A stretch of DNA of 64,000 nt, from NCBI GenBank assembly GCA_022661535.1, contig JAKULF010000007.1, positions 3,596,001-3,660,000 on the forward strand, written 5' to 3'. The notes beneath the pieces are model-generated. The model worked only from the letters and a program-made list of their open reading frames with translations, ran no database searches and was not told the origin of the DNA. Positions 1 to 12,294 of this stretch are shown here, piece after piece; positions within the stretch are counted from its first letter, which is position 1, and each line of letters starts with the position of its first letter. A program made the translations under genes and the position numbers. The DNA comes from Eutypa lata. Lineage: Eukaryota > Ascomycota > Sordariomycetes > Xylariales > Diatrypaceae.

Positions 1-128
1 CGGCTGGACTTCAGGACCGACGGGATACGCAGCTTTGATCACATTGTTCCCATCGACCTCAAGAATCAACTGCGAGTAGGCTGGCACGTCCTGGTCATCC
101 GCCCTATTGCATTGCTTCCCCTTATAGT
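1..128 (-). CDS. partial exon of an unrecognised protein, cut by the window edge
   Basis: The minus strand is open from about position 128 to the window edge and reads like protein, for example SQLILEVDGN and KAAYPVGPEVQP. In-frame TAA codons lie just upstream (about 131-139), so the exon must be entered by splicing; AG dinucleotides near 105 and 120 are possible acceptors. The rest of the gene lies before position 1. I do not recognise the family. The evidence is only composition and an open frame over about 42 codons, so chance cannot be excluded. Confidence 0.3.
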
Positions 129-1172
129 CAGCATATTATTATTAAACAATTTCTTCAGAACTTGGTAAAAAAAATACCCACAACCATACGTTGGTGATTA
201 TATCTGAATCTGAATTCAGGACAGTTCCTAGTGGTCATGGTTGCGACTTTCTTTATTGGAGGACCTTGGTAGATAGACACCCAAAGGGAGGAGAGTAGGC
301 AAGTGCGAGGAATTGGCTCGCTGCTTGACAGTGTATGGTTTGGTAGTGAAGGATGATATTTCTGCGAAATACTCTCCTTAACTAGATCTTAGACCGGAGA
401 TTGCTGCATAAGAGACAGTTTAGTGTAGACAGGTCGAGATTACTGTGTCGGATTTGTATCTTCGTGTAGGGTCGTGGTGTTGAGGGCGTGTTGACTTTTT
501 AAAGATAGGGAAGGTACTTAATGCTGAAAAGGAGAGAGTCGTGCGAGGAATCACTTGCACTTGACTTGTCTGGTAGAATCAGTTCTAATTGGATGTGCTC
601 TGCATTTCTCGTTACTATATGTAGCTATTTTACACTTGTAGCCTTCGACGTCTTATCTGAAAATTTGCAGAAATATTTGTTCGAGCCAGTAATTGCTGGA
701 TAGAAGCTGTATGTATCTTATCGGTGTCGCATTTGTTGGTTTCTTTTGCGAGATAAAGTACATGGCATGGAATGTGCGAGGAAGGCACCTTCCATGAAAC
801 TCTCGCTGCAGACAACAAGTTGTATTTGTAACTTATTTTTGTCATGGTGAATATATATAGCATTATTACCATTAGAGCAATAACAGTTCCGTTTTTGCAA
901 TGCAATGTTTTTTTAGAAGTTATAGAAGGCAACTTCGTTTGTTCCTTGAGGGAGCATTTCATTTCTTGACTGGGACTCTACTGTAGTTTATTATTGGCAC
1001 CGGATGAGCGAATGTTACAACATAACTCGGCACTGTCAATTGTCATGACGGACCGATAATAATCAAGTCAAATGTACAATCAACTTTTTTTCATTAAATC
1101 ATAACACTTATTGATCCCAAAGAATTACAATCTCGGCTGCCAATAAGAAAACAGCGTCGCCCAGAAACATCT
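129..1172. other. intergenic, no gene seen
   Basis: AT-rich sequence between the edge exon and the 3' end of the alcohol dehydrogenase gene. Short open frames near 521-703 and 630-962 overlap each other on opposite strands and have no protein-like composition. I see no RNA gene here. Confidence 0.5.
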
Positions 1173-2775
<1,603 letters not shown>

Positions 2776-4303
2776 GATTTTTCGGTCGAGTGGTAGATGG
2801 GTCGATGGAATGTGAGATTGATTGATTTTTGACAGGTGGAATGATGGGTAGGGAGGGAATAACAACGATTAAGACGGGAAATAAGTCTTGCTATTGAGAT
2901 GGAGACAACTTGATTTATATGAAGGGAGGCTTCTATATTTGAAGTTGTCCATTGCTGCGGAGTAGCCTCAGGAACCCCACCATCTGGTTATTATCAAGTG
3001 GGGTTGCCGACCCGGCAGTGAAGAGGAGCTGGCTGATACTGATGTCACCCAATACAGTCATCACCGAGGGGGGGATAACTACATATGGGAAGTAGGTGTC
3101 GCCGGCAACGCTAACAGCTCCTTATCCAATGGAGTCGGGCCTAGTTGGAGAATTTATAAGTTAGTCGGTAAACGTCGGGTTGGTATAAGGTAGACAGATG
3201 ATCTTCTAATGCTATTGAAAATTTCTCATCACCAAACAAACACATGCCTCGATGGCGTATTAGGACGGTAATGGTATCGAGTTCCCATTTGCTCATGTCT
3301 GCGTGTCTTTGATACTAAGTTGACGGGATCCAATGCCGTTGTCGGTCCTTGACCGGAAAATCCAGGAGATTTCTCGGAGGTTGAGTTGATTGGTATGAGC
3401 TAGTGCTGGTTAGAGAAAATGAACGTCAACGCCAAGTCCAAGGCAAAAGGGTAGATTGAATCTTTTTTTCTTCCTTTCTTCGTCTGGGAGATGATGATTT
3501 AGTTGTTAGAGATGGAGTGGGTTTAGGAGAAAGGAGTTATGATAGGGGTAATGTCCGTAGTATTTATATCGAAAAGGTGCCCCTGAGTGAGAACCTTGAT
3601 GAAAATGTATGACCTAACTACCTACCTACCTACATATCTAGGTTATTAACCAACGTTTTGTTGTCATGTAGATATTGTTTTCATGGGAAGCCAATATCAA
3701 CAATGAACATGCTATGGCCACTAGCAAACTATATTTCTGGTGTTAATGGAATAGGATCCAGGTTTGATATTATGTCGAATTGCATCACGATCCAGGAGCA
3801 TCCCTTTCAGTTCGTTTAGTATACACGGCAATTCTGCCTTGTAAAATGATTGGATAAAGCTGGCATAGCCTACAGACTTCGACTACCATAACACATTTTC
3901 ATTGCCTTGACGTACTTATGATCTAAGTACTACCTAAAGGATGTAGTATGTACATTATGTACATACGTACGTATTTCATAAAAATGGAGCATTTGCTGAT
4001 TTGAGGTGGTCTGTGCGAGCTGTTACTTACCCCAGCTCTAGCTAGTGCTTTAACTGTTACTGTTAGTTTTGGGACTGAAATGTGAATCGCGTTTTTGAGC
4101 TTCAGACCGCGACACAAAATTCTTTGGTCGACGTTTGCCCAAATCTCCCCATCTCCCATTAGCACAGAGTCTGGGACTGCGCATTTCTTCCAACTTCGTA
4201 TTTCGGTTGATGCGCACTTTAATCATCCACTCTATTCATTCAGGTTTCGGGTATTTAACTTTAAATTCCTAAGTATTGACTGTGCTCAATAAGAAATACC
4301 ATC
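2776..4303. promoter_or_regulatory. divergent promoter region, alcohol dehydrogenase / Nup85
   Basis: 1.5 kb between two divergent start codons. It contains CCTA tetranucleotide runs near 3616-3634 and pyrimidine-rich tracts near 3460-3480. No open frame with protein character was found. The part just before 4304 is presumably the 5' UTR of the nucleoporin gene. I see no specific operator I could name. Confidence 0.45.
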
Positions 4304-7300
4304 ATGTCATTCCGATTCCCAGATTCCAGCCCGGCACCTTCAACGCCTGAGAGGCGCCCTTCAAGGAATGTCTCATCTGGCTTTGGGTATGAACCAGATC
4401 ATCCTTCTACTACCCCTGCAGGCCCTCCTCCACCTTCCTCTGCTCCTTCTTTCACCCCTGCTGGTGACCCATCTCCATCATATCTCAAGAGCTCAATCGG
4501 GGCAATGACAGGAGGGAAAGTGAAGTCGTTGAACTTTAACAGGCCTAGTTCGGGGAGAGGAAAGAACGCACCTTTGGCCTCATCTTTACGTGGCTCTACA
4601 ACCCGCCAGCCCTCGAGGCTAAGCAGACAATACTACGCCGAGGACAACGATGACGAAGAAGAAGAAGACGATGAGGATGAGGATGAGGACGAGGTCGAAT
4701 TACCAGTGAAGACGTCGGGAACTTTCGGCGTACCCGATGATGACACCACTGAACTCGCAGATCTCGAGGAAGACAGCGAAGATGCGGAGGGCGAAGATGA
4801 GGAAGACGAAGACGATATGGAGGCTATGATGCAAGATGAGGTCGAGCACGACATAGAAGAAGATCTACTTCGAGAGATAGCTGACACCGCTGACACCGAA
4901 CGAGACCTTTACGACCAAGATTTTTACGAACATCAATTCGACGAAGACGACTCTGATATTATGATGATGACCACAGATGCCGTCAACGAACGGGTCCAGA
5001 AAGATGCGGATCAGATATTTCGCATGTCACAGAAACCTAGGAAGAAAGAGCTAAAATATGCCACATTGGCGAAGGATCTTTGCGCCCAACTAGGCATCGC
5101 AGATGTCTCCGAGCCTGACAGCATCCTGCTTCAGACAGAGGACATTCTCAACCGACTTTACGACGAAGGCGTGGGCCCTACAGATGACAGGGAGAAACTA
5201 AGTCATACCCTTTCCCAGGCGTGCATCAAGCTAGTTGATGATGTGTGGGGTCCATACGTGGATTCTTTACCTAGAGGCTTTGAAGAGCATGCTGCGAAGG
5301 TTGGCCCTTCTGCTGATGCGCCCGATTTCGAAAAAGCCAAATACCTTGCTACTCTGATACTCCGAATACATCACACTCCTCCTGAGAAAACTGAGTTTGG
5401 TGGCTCCCGATACCCAGCATTACCATCCATCCTATTTAACTGGCTGGATGACCAGCATAATATTGGTGGTGACCAGATAGACCTCATCCTTCGAAACAGA
5501 CCATCACCCGCATCCCATGCCTTGTACTGGCAGGCTGCATTCAGTTCTCTTATTAGGGGAAACATTGAAACCACGACACATCTACTAAGGAGTGCTGGTT
5601 GGGAGGCCATCAAGAAGTCACCACGAGGTGAATTGCTTTACAAGGGTCAAGCTTTGGAGAATATTAAAGTTGCAGTCGAGGATTTGTGTCATGTCATGGA
5701 ACTCTGCCCTGCCCTAAATAATGATAGCTGGGACATTCGGAGCAGCGACTGGACATTATTTCGTCTCAAAGCTAAGGCTGCTAAGGAGAGGCTCGTTGAC
5801 TTCACTGAAGGCAGGGACCGAGCCCACCTAGCATCGAGCCGGTTCAATGAATCCGAATTTGGCAACTCCATGGACAGCAGACGCTCTCTCACAGGACTTG
5901 CCCGCAAAGCGGAAAGCCAAATTCCTTGGGAGATTTACGAAAGTCTCCAGTCGCTTTATGCAATTTTAACTGGTGGGGCCGAATCTATCCTTGCGGCCTC
6001 TCAGGACTGGTGTGAAGCAACCATTGCCTTGCTTGGATGGTGGAATGAGGAACAGAATAAGCCCACTGCCGACAAACCCCAACCCCGTTCCTCAACAGAT
6101 TATACGGAATCTTCTGCCGACGAATATTTTCTCGATCGCTTGGCCTCTTGTTTCTACACTGCCACGGAGACGGAATTCCACTTTGATTCTAACGACCCGG
6201 TGGAGGTGGCTGTTGTCTCGGCGTTTGAGGACAACGTTGAGGGGGCTATTGGATTCCTAAGATTATGGTCCCTCCCTATTGCATCCGCGGTAGCCGAGGT
6301 AGCGGCACTCGGGGGATGGCTTCTCCCTCCAGAATCTCAGAATCTCATCAGCATGGATAGTCTTGATATGGAAGACTTAGAGCTTCTAGGGGTAAATCAG
6401 GGCACGGGCCCTGACGAGAAAGACGGGATCAAGGATGCCACTCTCATTCATTACGCTCGTAGTATTAGAGATCGCCCAGTCATATCTGGTAATACCTCGA
6501 AGGGCAAGGTTTCGATTGAGGGCTGGGAGCTCGCGGTCCAGGTTGTCGGCCGGATAGACTCGGCGGAACGCTCTGAAGAAATGGTTAGGGATTTATTAGA
6601 GAGCGTTCTCAGCAAGATCAATGAGGATTCTCACGCGACCGTGGACAAGATCTGGCGTTTGCTCAACGAACTTGGAATGATCAACTTTGCTGAGGACACA
6701 GTTGAGGTGAGTATCTATTTTGGTTTTGACTTGTACTCCCTTACTTACAATCACTAGGCATTTGGCGATATTCTCTCAAGGGAAACCTTCCGTTTCGGAG
6801 AGACACTTTGGTATTATGCTTTATCGCATCGTCCTGGAAAAGTCCGAGATGTTCTCAATACTCTGATGTCCATCTCGCTCGTGGAATCAACTACCTATCC
6901 ACCAAAGGCCGAGCTAGATGATTATCTCAAGAGGCTACTGACAGAGAGAGCGGCAACATTAGAGCAGTTTGCCAAGCAAGATCTAGAGGCAGCAGAGCTC
7001 CTAGGAAAGATGCTTAGCGGCTATGCAACGTTGAGAAGGTTTTATGACTTGCGCGACGGCGATAGCAAGGCGAATCCAAAGTCGTTGGTTCGCCGCCAGC
7101 AAGCAGCGAACGCCTTGATGGCTGTCATCGCCAGTGCCGACGACAACATTCGAGGCGGCTTGTACGACGATACCCGCGATGCAGTTGTCAGCGAAGACTT
7201 CCTATTGGCTCTGCTCGGCGAAGCATACGTCTTCGTGAACCAGTCGCCGCCGGTGATCACCCTCGAACAGATCGACATCCTCCTGAAGGCCATCGAAGAC

Positions 7301-7669
7301 ATCCAGACCGTGGGATCTCGGGTCTACGACGCGGCCGACGAGTTCTTCAAGCTCGTGCTGGCGTCGGGCCACGGCCTCAAGGGCTCGTCCCCGGCGGACC
7401 TGCTGAAGCGGTCGACGACGACGGGGTCGTCATCATCATCGCTCGGCGGCAGCTTCATGATGACGGGCAGCTCCATGATGGCCTCGCAGCTCCACCAGTC
7501 CGTCATGAAGAGCGGCATGATCCGGGGCCCCGTCAAGCGCTCGTGGGACTGGCGGACCGGCATCCTCGCCACCAGCAGCTCCGCCGATATCCTGAGGCAG
7601 ATCCGACTCGGTCTCACCAAGGACCTCGCGAACCTGTGGCTGGAGCAGGCGGATAGCGTTATTATGTAG
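4304..7669 (+). CDS. nuclear pore complex subunit, Nup85 type
   Basis: Probable scaffold nucleoporin of the Y (Nup84/Nup107-160) complex, which builds the outer rings of the nuclear pore. Two exons, 4304-6706 and 6758-7669, join in phase 0 across a 51-nt intron and give 1104 residues. The first 100 residues are Pro/Ser-rich and low in order. Residues about 112-205 form a very acidic stretch with long Asp/Glu runs. The rest is predicted mainly helical, with a segment around RFGETLWYYALSHRPGK just after the splice joint that I associate with fungal Nup85 proteins. The 817-residue open frame that continues past 6706 runs into the intron and is not the true end. Another large helical nucleoporin of the same complex is the main alternative. 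Confidence 0.65.
6707..6757 (+). other. 51-nt intron of the Nup85-type gene
   Basis: GTGAGT donor and CACTAG acceptor. Removing it joins GAG to GCA in phase 0 and restores a frame that stays open for another 303 codons. Confidence 0.85.
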
Positions 7670-8291
7670 GAGGGTTATTTGAATTGAGGATGGGCTTTTT
7701 ATTATTATTAATGCTAATGAATGGCGGAGAGAGCTTGAGCTCGAGGGCTCTTCAAAATAAAATGGTGTTTGATGGCCGGCGAGCCCCCCCCCTGGATGGC
7801 ATGTGGCATGTGGCATGTTTTGTAATACTACCTAGTGAAGAATTTGGCCGGGATGGTCTTAGAACAGAGTTCAGGTTGCAATCTGTAACTAATGCTTAGA
7901 AACTGTCCAAGGTTTTTTGTCTTGTTGAACGTATCCTAATATTGGTAAATGTTGCAAGTTTTTCAGTTGGTTTTAAGGGATTCCATGTCATGGCTGAAGC
8001 GAGAGATCCTTTAGTTTGCAATCTGAGCTACGAATGTTAGCCTGGCCACCTCAAGTTCAAGTTCAAGTCACCCATGATTTCCAGTGCATAACCTAAGTAC
8101 AGTTCACGTAGGCATTCATTAAATTGGATTGCTGGTGCTTTTCATCATGCTGGGCTGACAGTAGGTAGTTAGAAATAGTTTAAGTATCACTTTAGCTTAA
8201 GTAAGCAGTGTAAGTCAAGGCGTTTTCAACACCCAACGTTTGGGCAAGTAGGTAGTTAGCTATATAATTCACAAAAATGACAGAATCTCTC
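7670..8291. other. intergenic, 3' of Nup85
   Basis: Presumed 3' UTR and spacer. It includes a C-run near 7786 and CAAGTT repeats near 8054-8066. No gene seen. Confidence 0.5.
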
Positions 8292-8410
8292 ACATACGAC
8301 CATAGGATCTGGAGAACACGGGATCCCGTCCGCTCTCCCCTAGTTAAGCCAGATACCGCCGGATTAGTAGTTGGGTCGGTGACGACCAGCGAATCCCTGG
8401 TGTTGTATGT
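8292..8410 (+). rRNA. 5S ribosomal RNA, dispersed copy
   Basis: The 119-nt segment opens with ACATACGACCATAGG and closes with GTTGTATGT, and these ends pair over nine bases to form helix I. The conserved inner block AGTAGTTGGGT with GTGAC and CCAGCGAATCCC is present. It differs from the 5S sequence I know from Neurospora mostly in paired changes: helix III pairs ATCTGG with CCAGAT, and a hairpin pairs GGTCG with CGACC. This suggests a working variant rather than a decayed copy. A run of ten T follows directly, as expected for a Pol III terminator. No other rRNA is nearby, which fits the scattered 5S genes of many filamentous ascomycetes. Confidence 0.9.
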
Positions 8411-8420
8411 TTTTTTTTTG
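8410..8420 (+). terminator. Pol III T-run terminator of the 5S gene
   Basis: A run of about ten T immediately follows the last paired base of the 5S RNA. Confidence 0.8.
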
Positions 8421-8639
8421 TTCGTGGCTTTTGTGGAACACTCTCCCTAAGCCTCTCTCTAAGAAATTTCCACCCTTACCCGGTCCAATTATGTACTACG
8501 TAGGTCATTCGATAGTCGATGCCGGCGTTGGGAGCTGAGTGGTCTTCTCTCCGCCAAGAATCCGCCCAAGCAGGGCGAGGCCTCCTTATCGTTCATCGCC
8601 TAACTACTTAATTGGGACTTTGGTTCGCCTAGGACTTTT

Positions 8640-8970
8640 GCACCCTGTGTGAATCCGATAGCCCTCAAGACAGCAAACACCGAAGAGCTCAGAAGGCGAA
8701 AAAAAAAAACCCATAGACCCAAGCCCATCATTCCACAGGAGGTAGCCGCCGCTGACGATCAAGAAGATATCCAGCACGTCGTAGCGGCGCTGGGCGTAGA
8801 ATATAATAAACATGAGAATACCAAGGCAGGCGGTGCGCGCATTGCCCGCGTGCCAGACGACCTACGTCTAGGGCACGTCGGCCACGCGCTCGTCCAGGCC
8901 GTACTGCATCATGACGCGGCGGGTGCTGCCGCTGAGGATGGGCCAGATGGTGCCCTAGCACTGGGCGCTT
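8640..8970 (-). pseudogene. DUF4267-like small membrane protein, broken
   Basis: One minus-strand frame reads as a continuous hydrophobic protein similar to fungal DUF4267 proteins: TIWPILSGSTRRVMMQYGLD, then VVWHAGNARTACLG, ILMFIIFYAQRRYDVLD and FLIVSGGYLLWNDGL. Two in-frame TAG codons sit three bases apart (CCC TAG ACG TAG GTC), where Trp and Gln would be expected. Both fit C-to-T or G-to-A transitions. No start codon or full N-terminus was found, and the frame ends in an A/T run near 8700. The family name is from memory and moderately sure; that it is a relic is clearer. Confidence 0.5.
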
Positions 8971-9284
8971 GGCTACCGAGTTGCAATATTGAGGCGGGCG
9001 TCGAATGGGATTGAGCATGCTTTTTTTTTTCGCCTCCAGTTCATAGTCCTACCCACCCCCCCCCTAGAGCTATTTTGTGTATCGTGGAATATGCAACCCT
9101 CCCTGTGCAAGGTCACCCCGCCACTTGACGCCACTTGACTTCGTTGATAACTAATAAAGCTACCCTTTTCCTAGTTCATTAAGATGTACTCTATCTATAC
9201 GGTGCGGCGCGTACCTCCTAGGGGAATCGTCTCGTCATCGGTTATGTGTGTGTACGTGAACTCACCACCTCTGGCGCCTGCCTT

Positions 9285-10024
9285 CAGCTGAGTGTTTCAA
9301 CCTCGACCTCACCATCGATGGGGGCGGATATAGGCACTCGACGCTTCGTGCCTATCTACCAGAGCAGCTGGTGCATCGTCGCAGAGATTCGCTGCACATT
9401 TGCACCGATGTGATTGTATCTGGTCTGGAACTGGACAACTCGCGGAATGAATGTCGTCCTTGGCGTCTACGCTTAACCCGCTGGACGGAGTATGAGTCAA
9501 AAGCCGCATCTGATCAAAGCTCGTCGGCAGGTTATCCTGAAAGCTGGTGCTATCTGTACTCCTCATATATTACAGCTTGGTGGCATCGGGCCACGACAAC
9601 TCCTCGAGAGTCTGGAGATACCCGTGACTAAGGAAGGATCTGCCAGGTGTTGGGAGGTATAGTTATGGCAGATCATTATTTGTTCCCAGTCTTTGTCGAG
9701 GTGACAATCCATGATAGTTTGCAATATCTCGTGGCCAGCCCCTTCCAGGCAGAAAAGCACGTCGTGCTCCTTGCCACTATAGGACAGGGATGGCTGCAAT
9801 CAGCAGTAGACCGTGCCATCTGCTTCAAGACATCGCATATGAACGAGGAAACTGGTGAAATACAGGTTGACGAGACTACACTAGACCCTCAGAAGCAAGA
9901 GAAGGTACCAGATGCAGAGCTTCTTGTCGTACCAATTCCAAGGCACCAGGCCAGATACCTACTCCGGAAAACCGCTGTTCACGTTTCAAATGTGCCAGAG
10001 ATTATCAACATTTGCGCTACGTAG
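9285..10024 (+). pseudogene. GMC-family oxidoreductase fragment, frameshifted
   Basis: The middle of a flavin-dependent glucose-methanol-choline oxidoreductase, spread over shifting frames. About 9290-9455 reads GYRHSTLRAYLPEQL and DSLHICTDVIVSGLELD. About 9492-9640, in another frame, carries the second GMC signature AGAICTPHILQLGGIGPRQL, followed by LESLEIPVTK. The expected KDLPGVG is only readable one frame over, and the sequence resumes at 9665 with MADHYLFPVFVEVTIHDS. The N-terminal FAD-binding motif and the C-terminal active-site His region are missing. At least two frameshifts, plus a TAG at about 9659, make it non-functional. Confidence 0.7.
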
Positions 10025-11066
10025 GTAGTCGCTTTTATTTGCCAATAGCCTTCTTGTTACGTCACCACTAGCAGCGTGATTAATCACAAGCTGCACACAG
10101 GATATTCGTGAGAAGCGTTTCCGAGCAATACAAAACACTCTTCGTGTTGATATCTGTTCAGCGCAACTTATTAGCCTATGCGGTCTACCTACGATTAGGT
10201 AGCTTCCGGATCTTCTTTGCGTTAGCTACGGCTCCGGCCTCTTGCGAGATCTTAGCCCCTTTTTTAAGTCTCTTAGTCGCGGCTCCTATCTCACTACTTG
10301 CCACCCGAAGCTAGCTAACTGGAGATCCAATGTCTCTCTTATGGAGCTAAGCTATGAAGCGGACAGGTAGTTGGTTTGTGTGGTTACAAATTTTCCCTTG
10401 GTTTACAAAAGTTCTTTATTCTAGATGCCACACCACCTTCCAGTATCGTGTTTCTCTGCGGACGTGTTTGTGGATCAAAACTAATCACTCCTTGGTACCT
10501 ACATAGTTAACTGAAGACAAGCTCTAACCACTTTAGGCTCTCCTCACGAGAACTAACCAAGCCACTTATTACAAATAGAAATCCAATATATCCAGCACTG
10601 CGGTTTAGTATATATTTAGGAAGCGGTAGTCTCAGTACATAGTACTTTTTTGTTTTAGTGAGGCTCATCTAGCTAAAACGCCCTAGAGCTTGGTGCAGCA
10701 CGAGGGTCTCGGTGTTGGCTGGAGAGAACAAATCAAATAATAGAACGCCCGAAATCTAGCGAGCGTAATTTCTTTTCGGTGCTACGGACCGCCCCGGACT
10801 GCGAATAGCTTTGTACGTTTCGGAGTTCTAGTTTTAATTTTAGCATAATTGCAGTGTGGGCAATTCTCCGTTGATGCGGCTCCTCGGCCAGTGCATCAAC
10901 GATTACGTTTCGTCGTCCGGCGATTCTATACCTATGTAACAGGATGGATTTAAAGGCTAGGGAAGCCCCAAGTCCACGGAAAGAATAGATCTGGCTGGAA
11001 ACCTCCTCCCTATGATCCCTTCCTATAACCCAGCTCCTAACTAACACCCTAGGTATCCATCCAAAA
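10025..11066. other. spacer with no clear gene
   Basis: Short open frames occur on both strands (for example 10108-10314 plus and 10733-11134 minus). I could not connect any of them to a family. The region may hold more debris of the GMC gene or of another element, but I cannot show it. The last part is the promoter of the gene at 11067. Confidence 0.4.
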
Positions 11067-12173
11067 ATGGGTATTTCGTCCCTCGTTTGTAAGTTGCTCG
11101 CAGCAGCAGCACTTGCACTGGCATGCAACTCCACTCATCCTACAGGAAACCACACTAGCACAACAGCAGCATCATCTTCCTCCTCCTCAACATCCTCACT
11201 ATCGCACAAGACGATCTTCCAGTTCAACGAAACAGGCAACTTCCTCGAGAACATCGTGGTGCGGCAGAATGGCGACCTCCTCTTCACGTCGTTCGCGCCG
11301 ACGGCGCACCTCTACACACTGAAGAACCCCTCGGCGGCCGCGCCGCAGATGGCGCTGGTGCACACGTTCGCGAACGCCAACGGCATCGGCGGCATCGCCA
11401 AGACGAGCGCCGGCTCCTCCGACGAGGAGGACTACGTCATCGTGGCCATGAACTTCACGAGCTTCCCGACGCCGGCGGCGGGCTCGTCGACGGTCGAGGG
11501 CATCACGCTGGACTGCGCCACAGGCGAGGTTCTCAGCACGCGCACGGTGGCGCGGCTGCCCGAGGCCGGCCTCGTCAACGGCATCGTGACGATACCCGGC
11601 ACGACGGGCCCGGCGGTCCTGGTGTCCGACAGCGCCAACGGCGTAGTCTGGCGCGTGGACGTGGCGACGGGGAGCTACGAGCCCGCCTTCGACTTCGACG
11701 AGATGAAGGCGACGGGCGGCTCGACCCTCGCGAGCAGCCTCGGCGTCGACGGCGTCAAGATCCGCGCCGGCTACCTGTACTGGTCGAACACGAGCATGGC
11801 GACGCTCTACCGGATCGCCATCGACAAGGCAGGGTACCCGGTCCCCGGCGCCGCGGTGGAGACGGTCGGCACGGTGGCCTCGGCCACGTCGATGGATGAC
11901 TTTGCGTTCGATGCCGCGGGCAACATCTGGGTGACGACCAACTTCGACAATATGCTGGGGGTGGTGCCGGCGGGTAGCACCATCGGCGAGGTGGTCTTGG
12001 GCTCGCCTACTGAGTTCACCGTCGCTGGCGATACTGCTGCTGTCTTTGGAAGGACGAGCGCGGATAGCGATGTTTTGTACATCACGACTTGCGGTGCTAT
12101 GGGGGCGCCCATCAACGGCACGTTGATGGAGCCTGGCAAGATCGTTGCGGTTGACACTCGTGGTTGGCTCTAA
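11067..12173 (+). CDS. secreted six-bladed beta-propeller protein, SMP-30 / hetero-Diels-Alderase-like
   Basis: Single-exon protein of 368 residues. It starts with a signal peptide (MGISSLVCKLLAAAALALAC), then a Ser/Thr-rich linker to about residue 47, then repeated blade-like segments such as FLENIVVRQNGDLLFTS, NGIGGIAKT, GLVNGIVTIPGT, GVDGVKIRAGYLYWSN, MDDFAFDAAGNIWVTTNFDN and DVLYITTCG. These are typical of the SMP-30/gluconolactonase-like propellers of fungi. Some relatives (AsR5, EupF) catalyse hetero-Diels-Alder steps in tropolone-sesquiterpenoid pathways, and many are of unknown role. No polyketide or terpene synthase is in this window, so a biosynthetic role is only a possibility. The coding GC content is well above that of the flanks. 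It converges on the PRISE-type gene. Confidence 0.75.
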   Translation: MGISSLVCKLLAAAALALACNSTHPTGNHTSTTAASSSSSSTSSLSHKTIFQFNETGNFLENIVVRQNGDLLFTSFAPTAHLYTLKNPSAAAPQMALVHTFANANGIGGIAKTSAGSSDEEDYVIVAMNFTSFPTPAAGSSTVEGITLDCATGEVLSTRTVARLPEAGLVNGIVTIPGTTGPAVLVSDSANGVVWRVDVATGSYEPAFDFDEMKATGGSTLASSLGVDGVKIRAGYLYWSNTSMATLYRIAIDKAGYPVPGAAVETVGTVASATSMDDFAFDAAGNIWVTTNFDNMLGVVPAGSTIGEVVLGSPTEFTVAGDTAAVFGRTSADSDVLYITTCGAMGAPINGTLMEPGKIVAVDTRGWL

Positions 12174-12294
12174 CGGCAGTAAGCCACCGTAGAGAATAAA
12201 CCGGCTTGGTCTGCCGTTCTCGACCGCACCACCTTGACCTTAATATTGTGAAGTTCATTATATGAAGAATCGTCGAGTGAAGCCACTACCTAGG

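Noticed and set aside
4633..4896. Minus-strand Ser-rich frame
   Set aside because: Pure complement of the Asp/Glu-coding repeats of the nucleoporin.
9647..10024. Independent 125-residue gene
   Set aside because: Its first residues (MADHYLFPVFVEV) continue the GMC oxidoreductase relic upstream, so it is part of that pseudogene.
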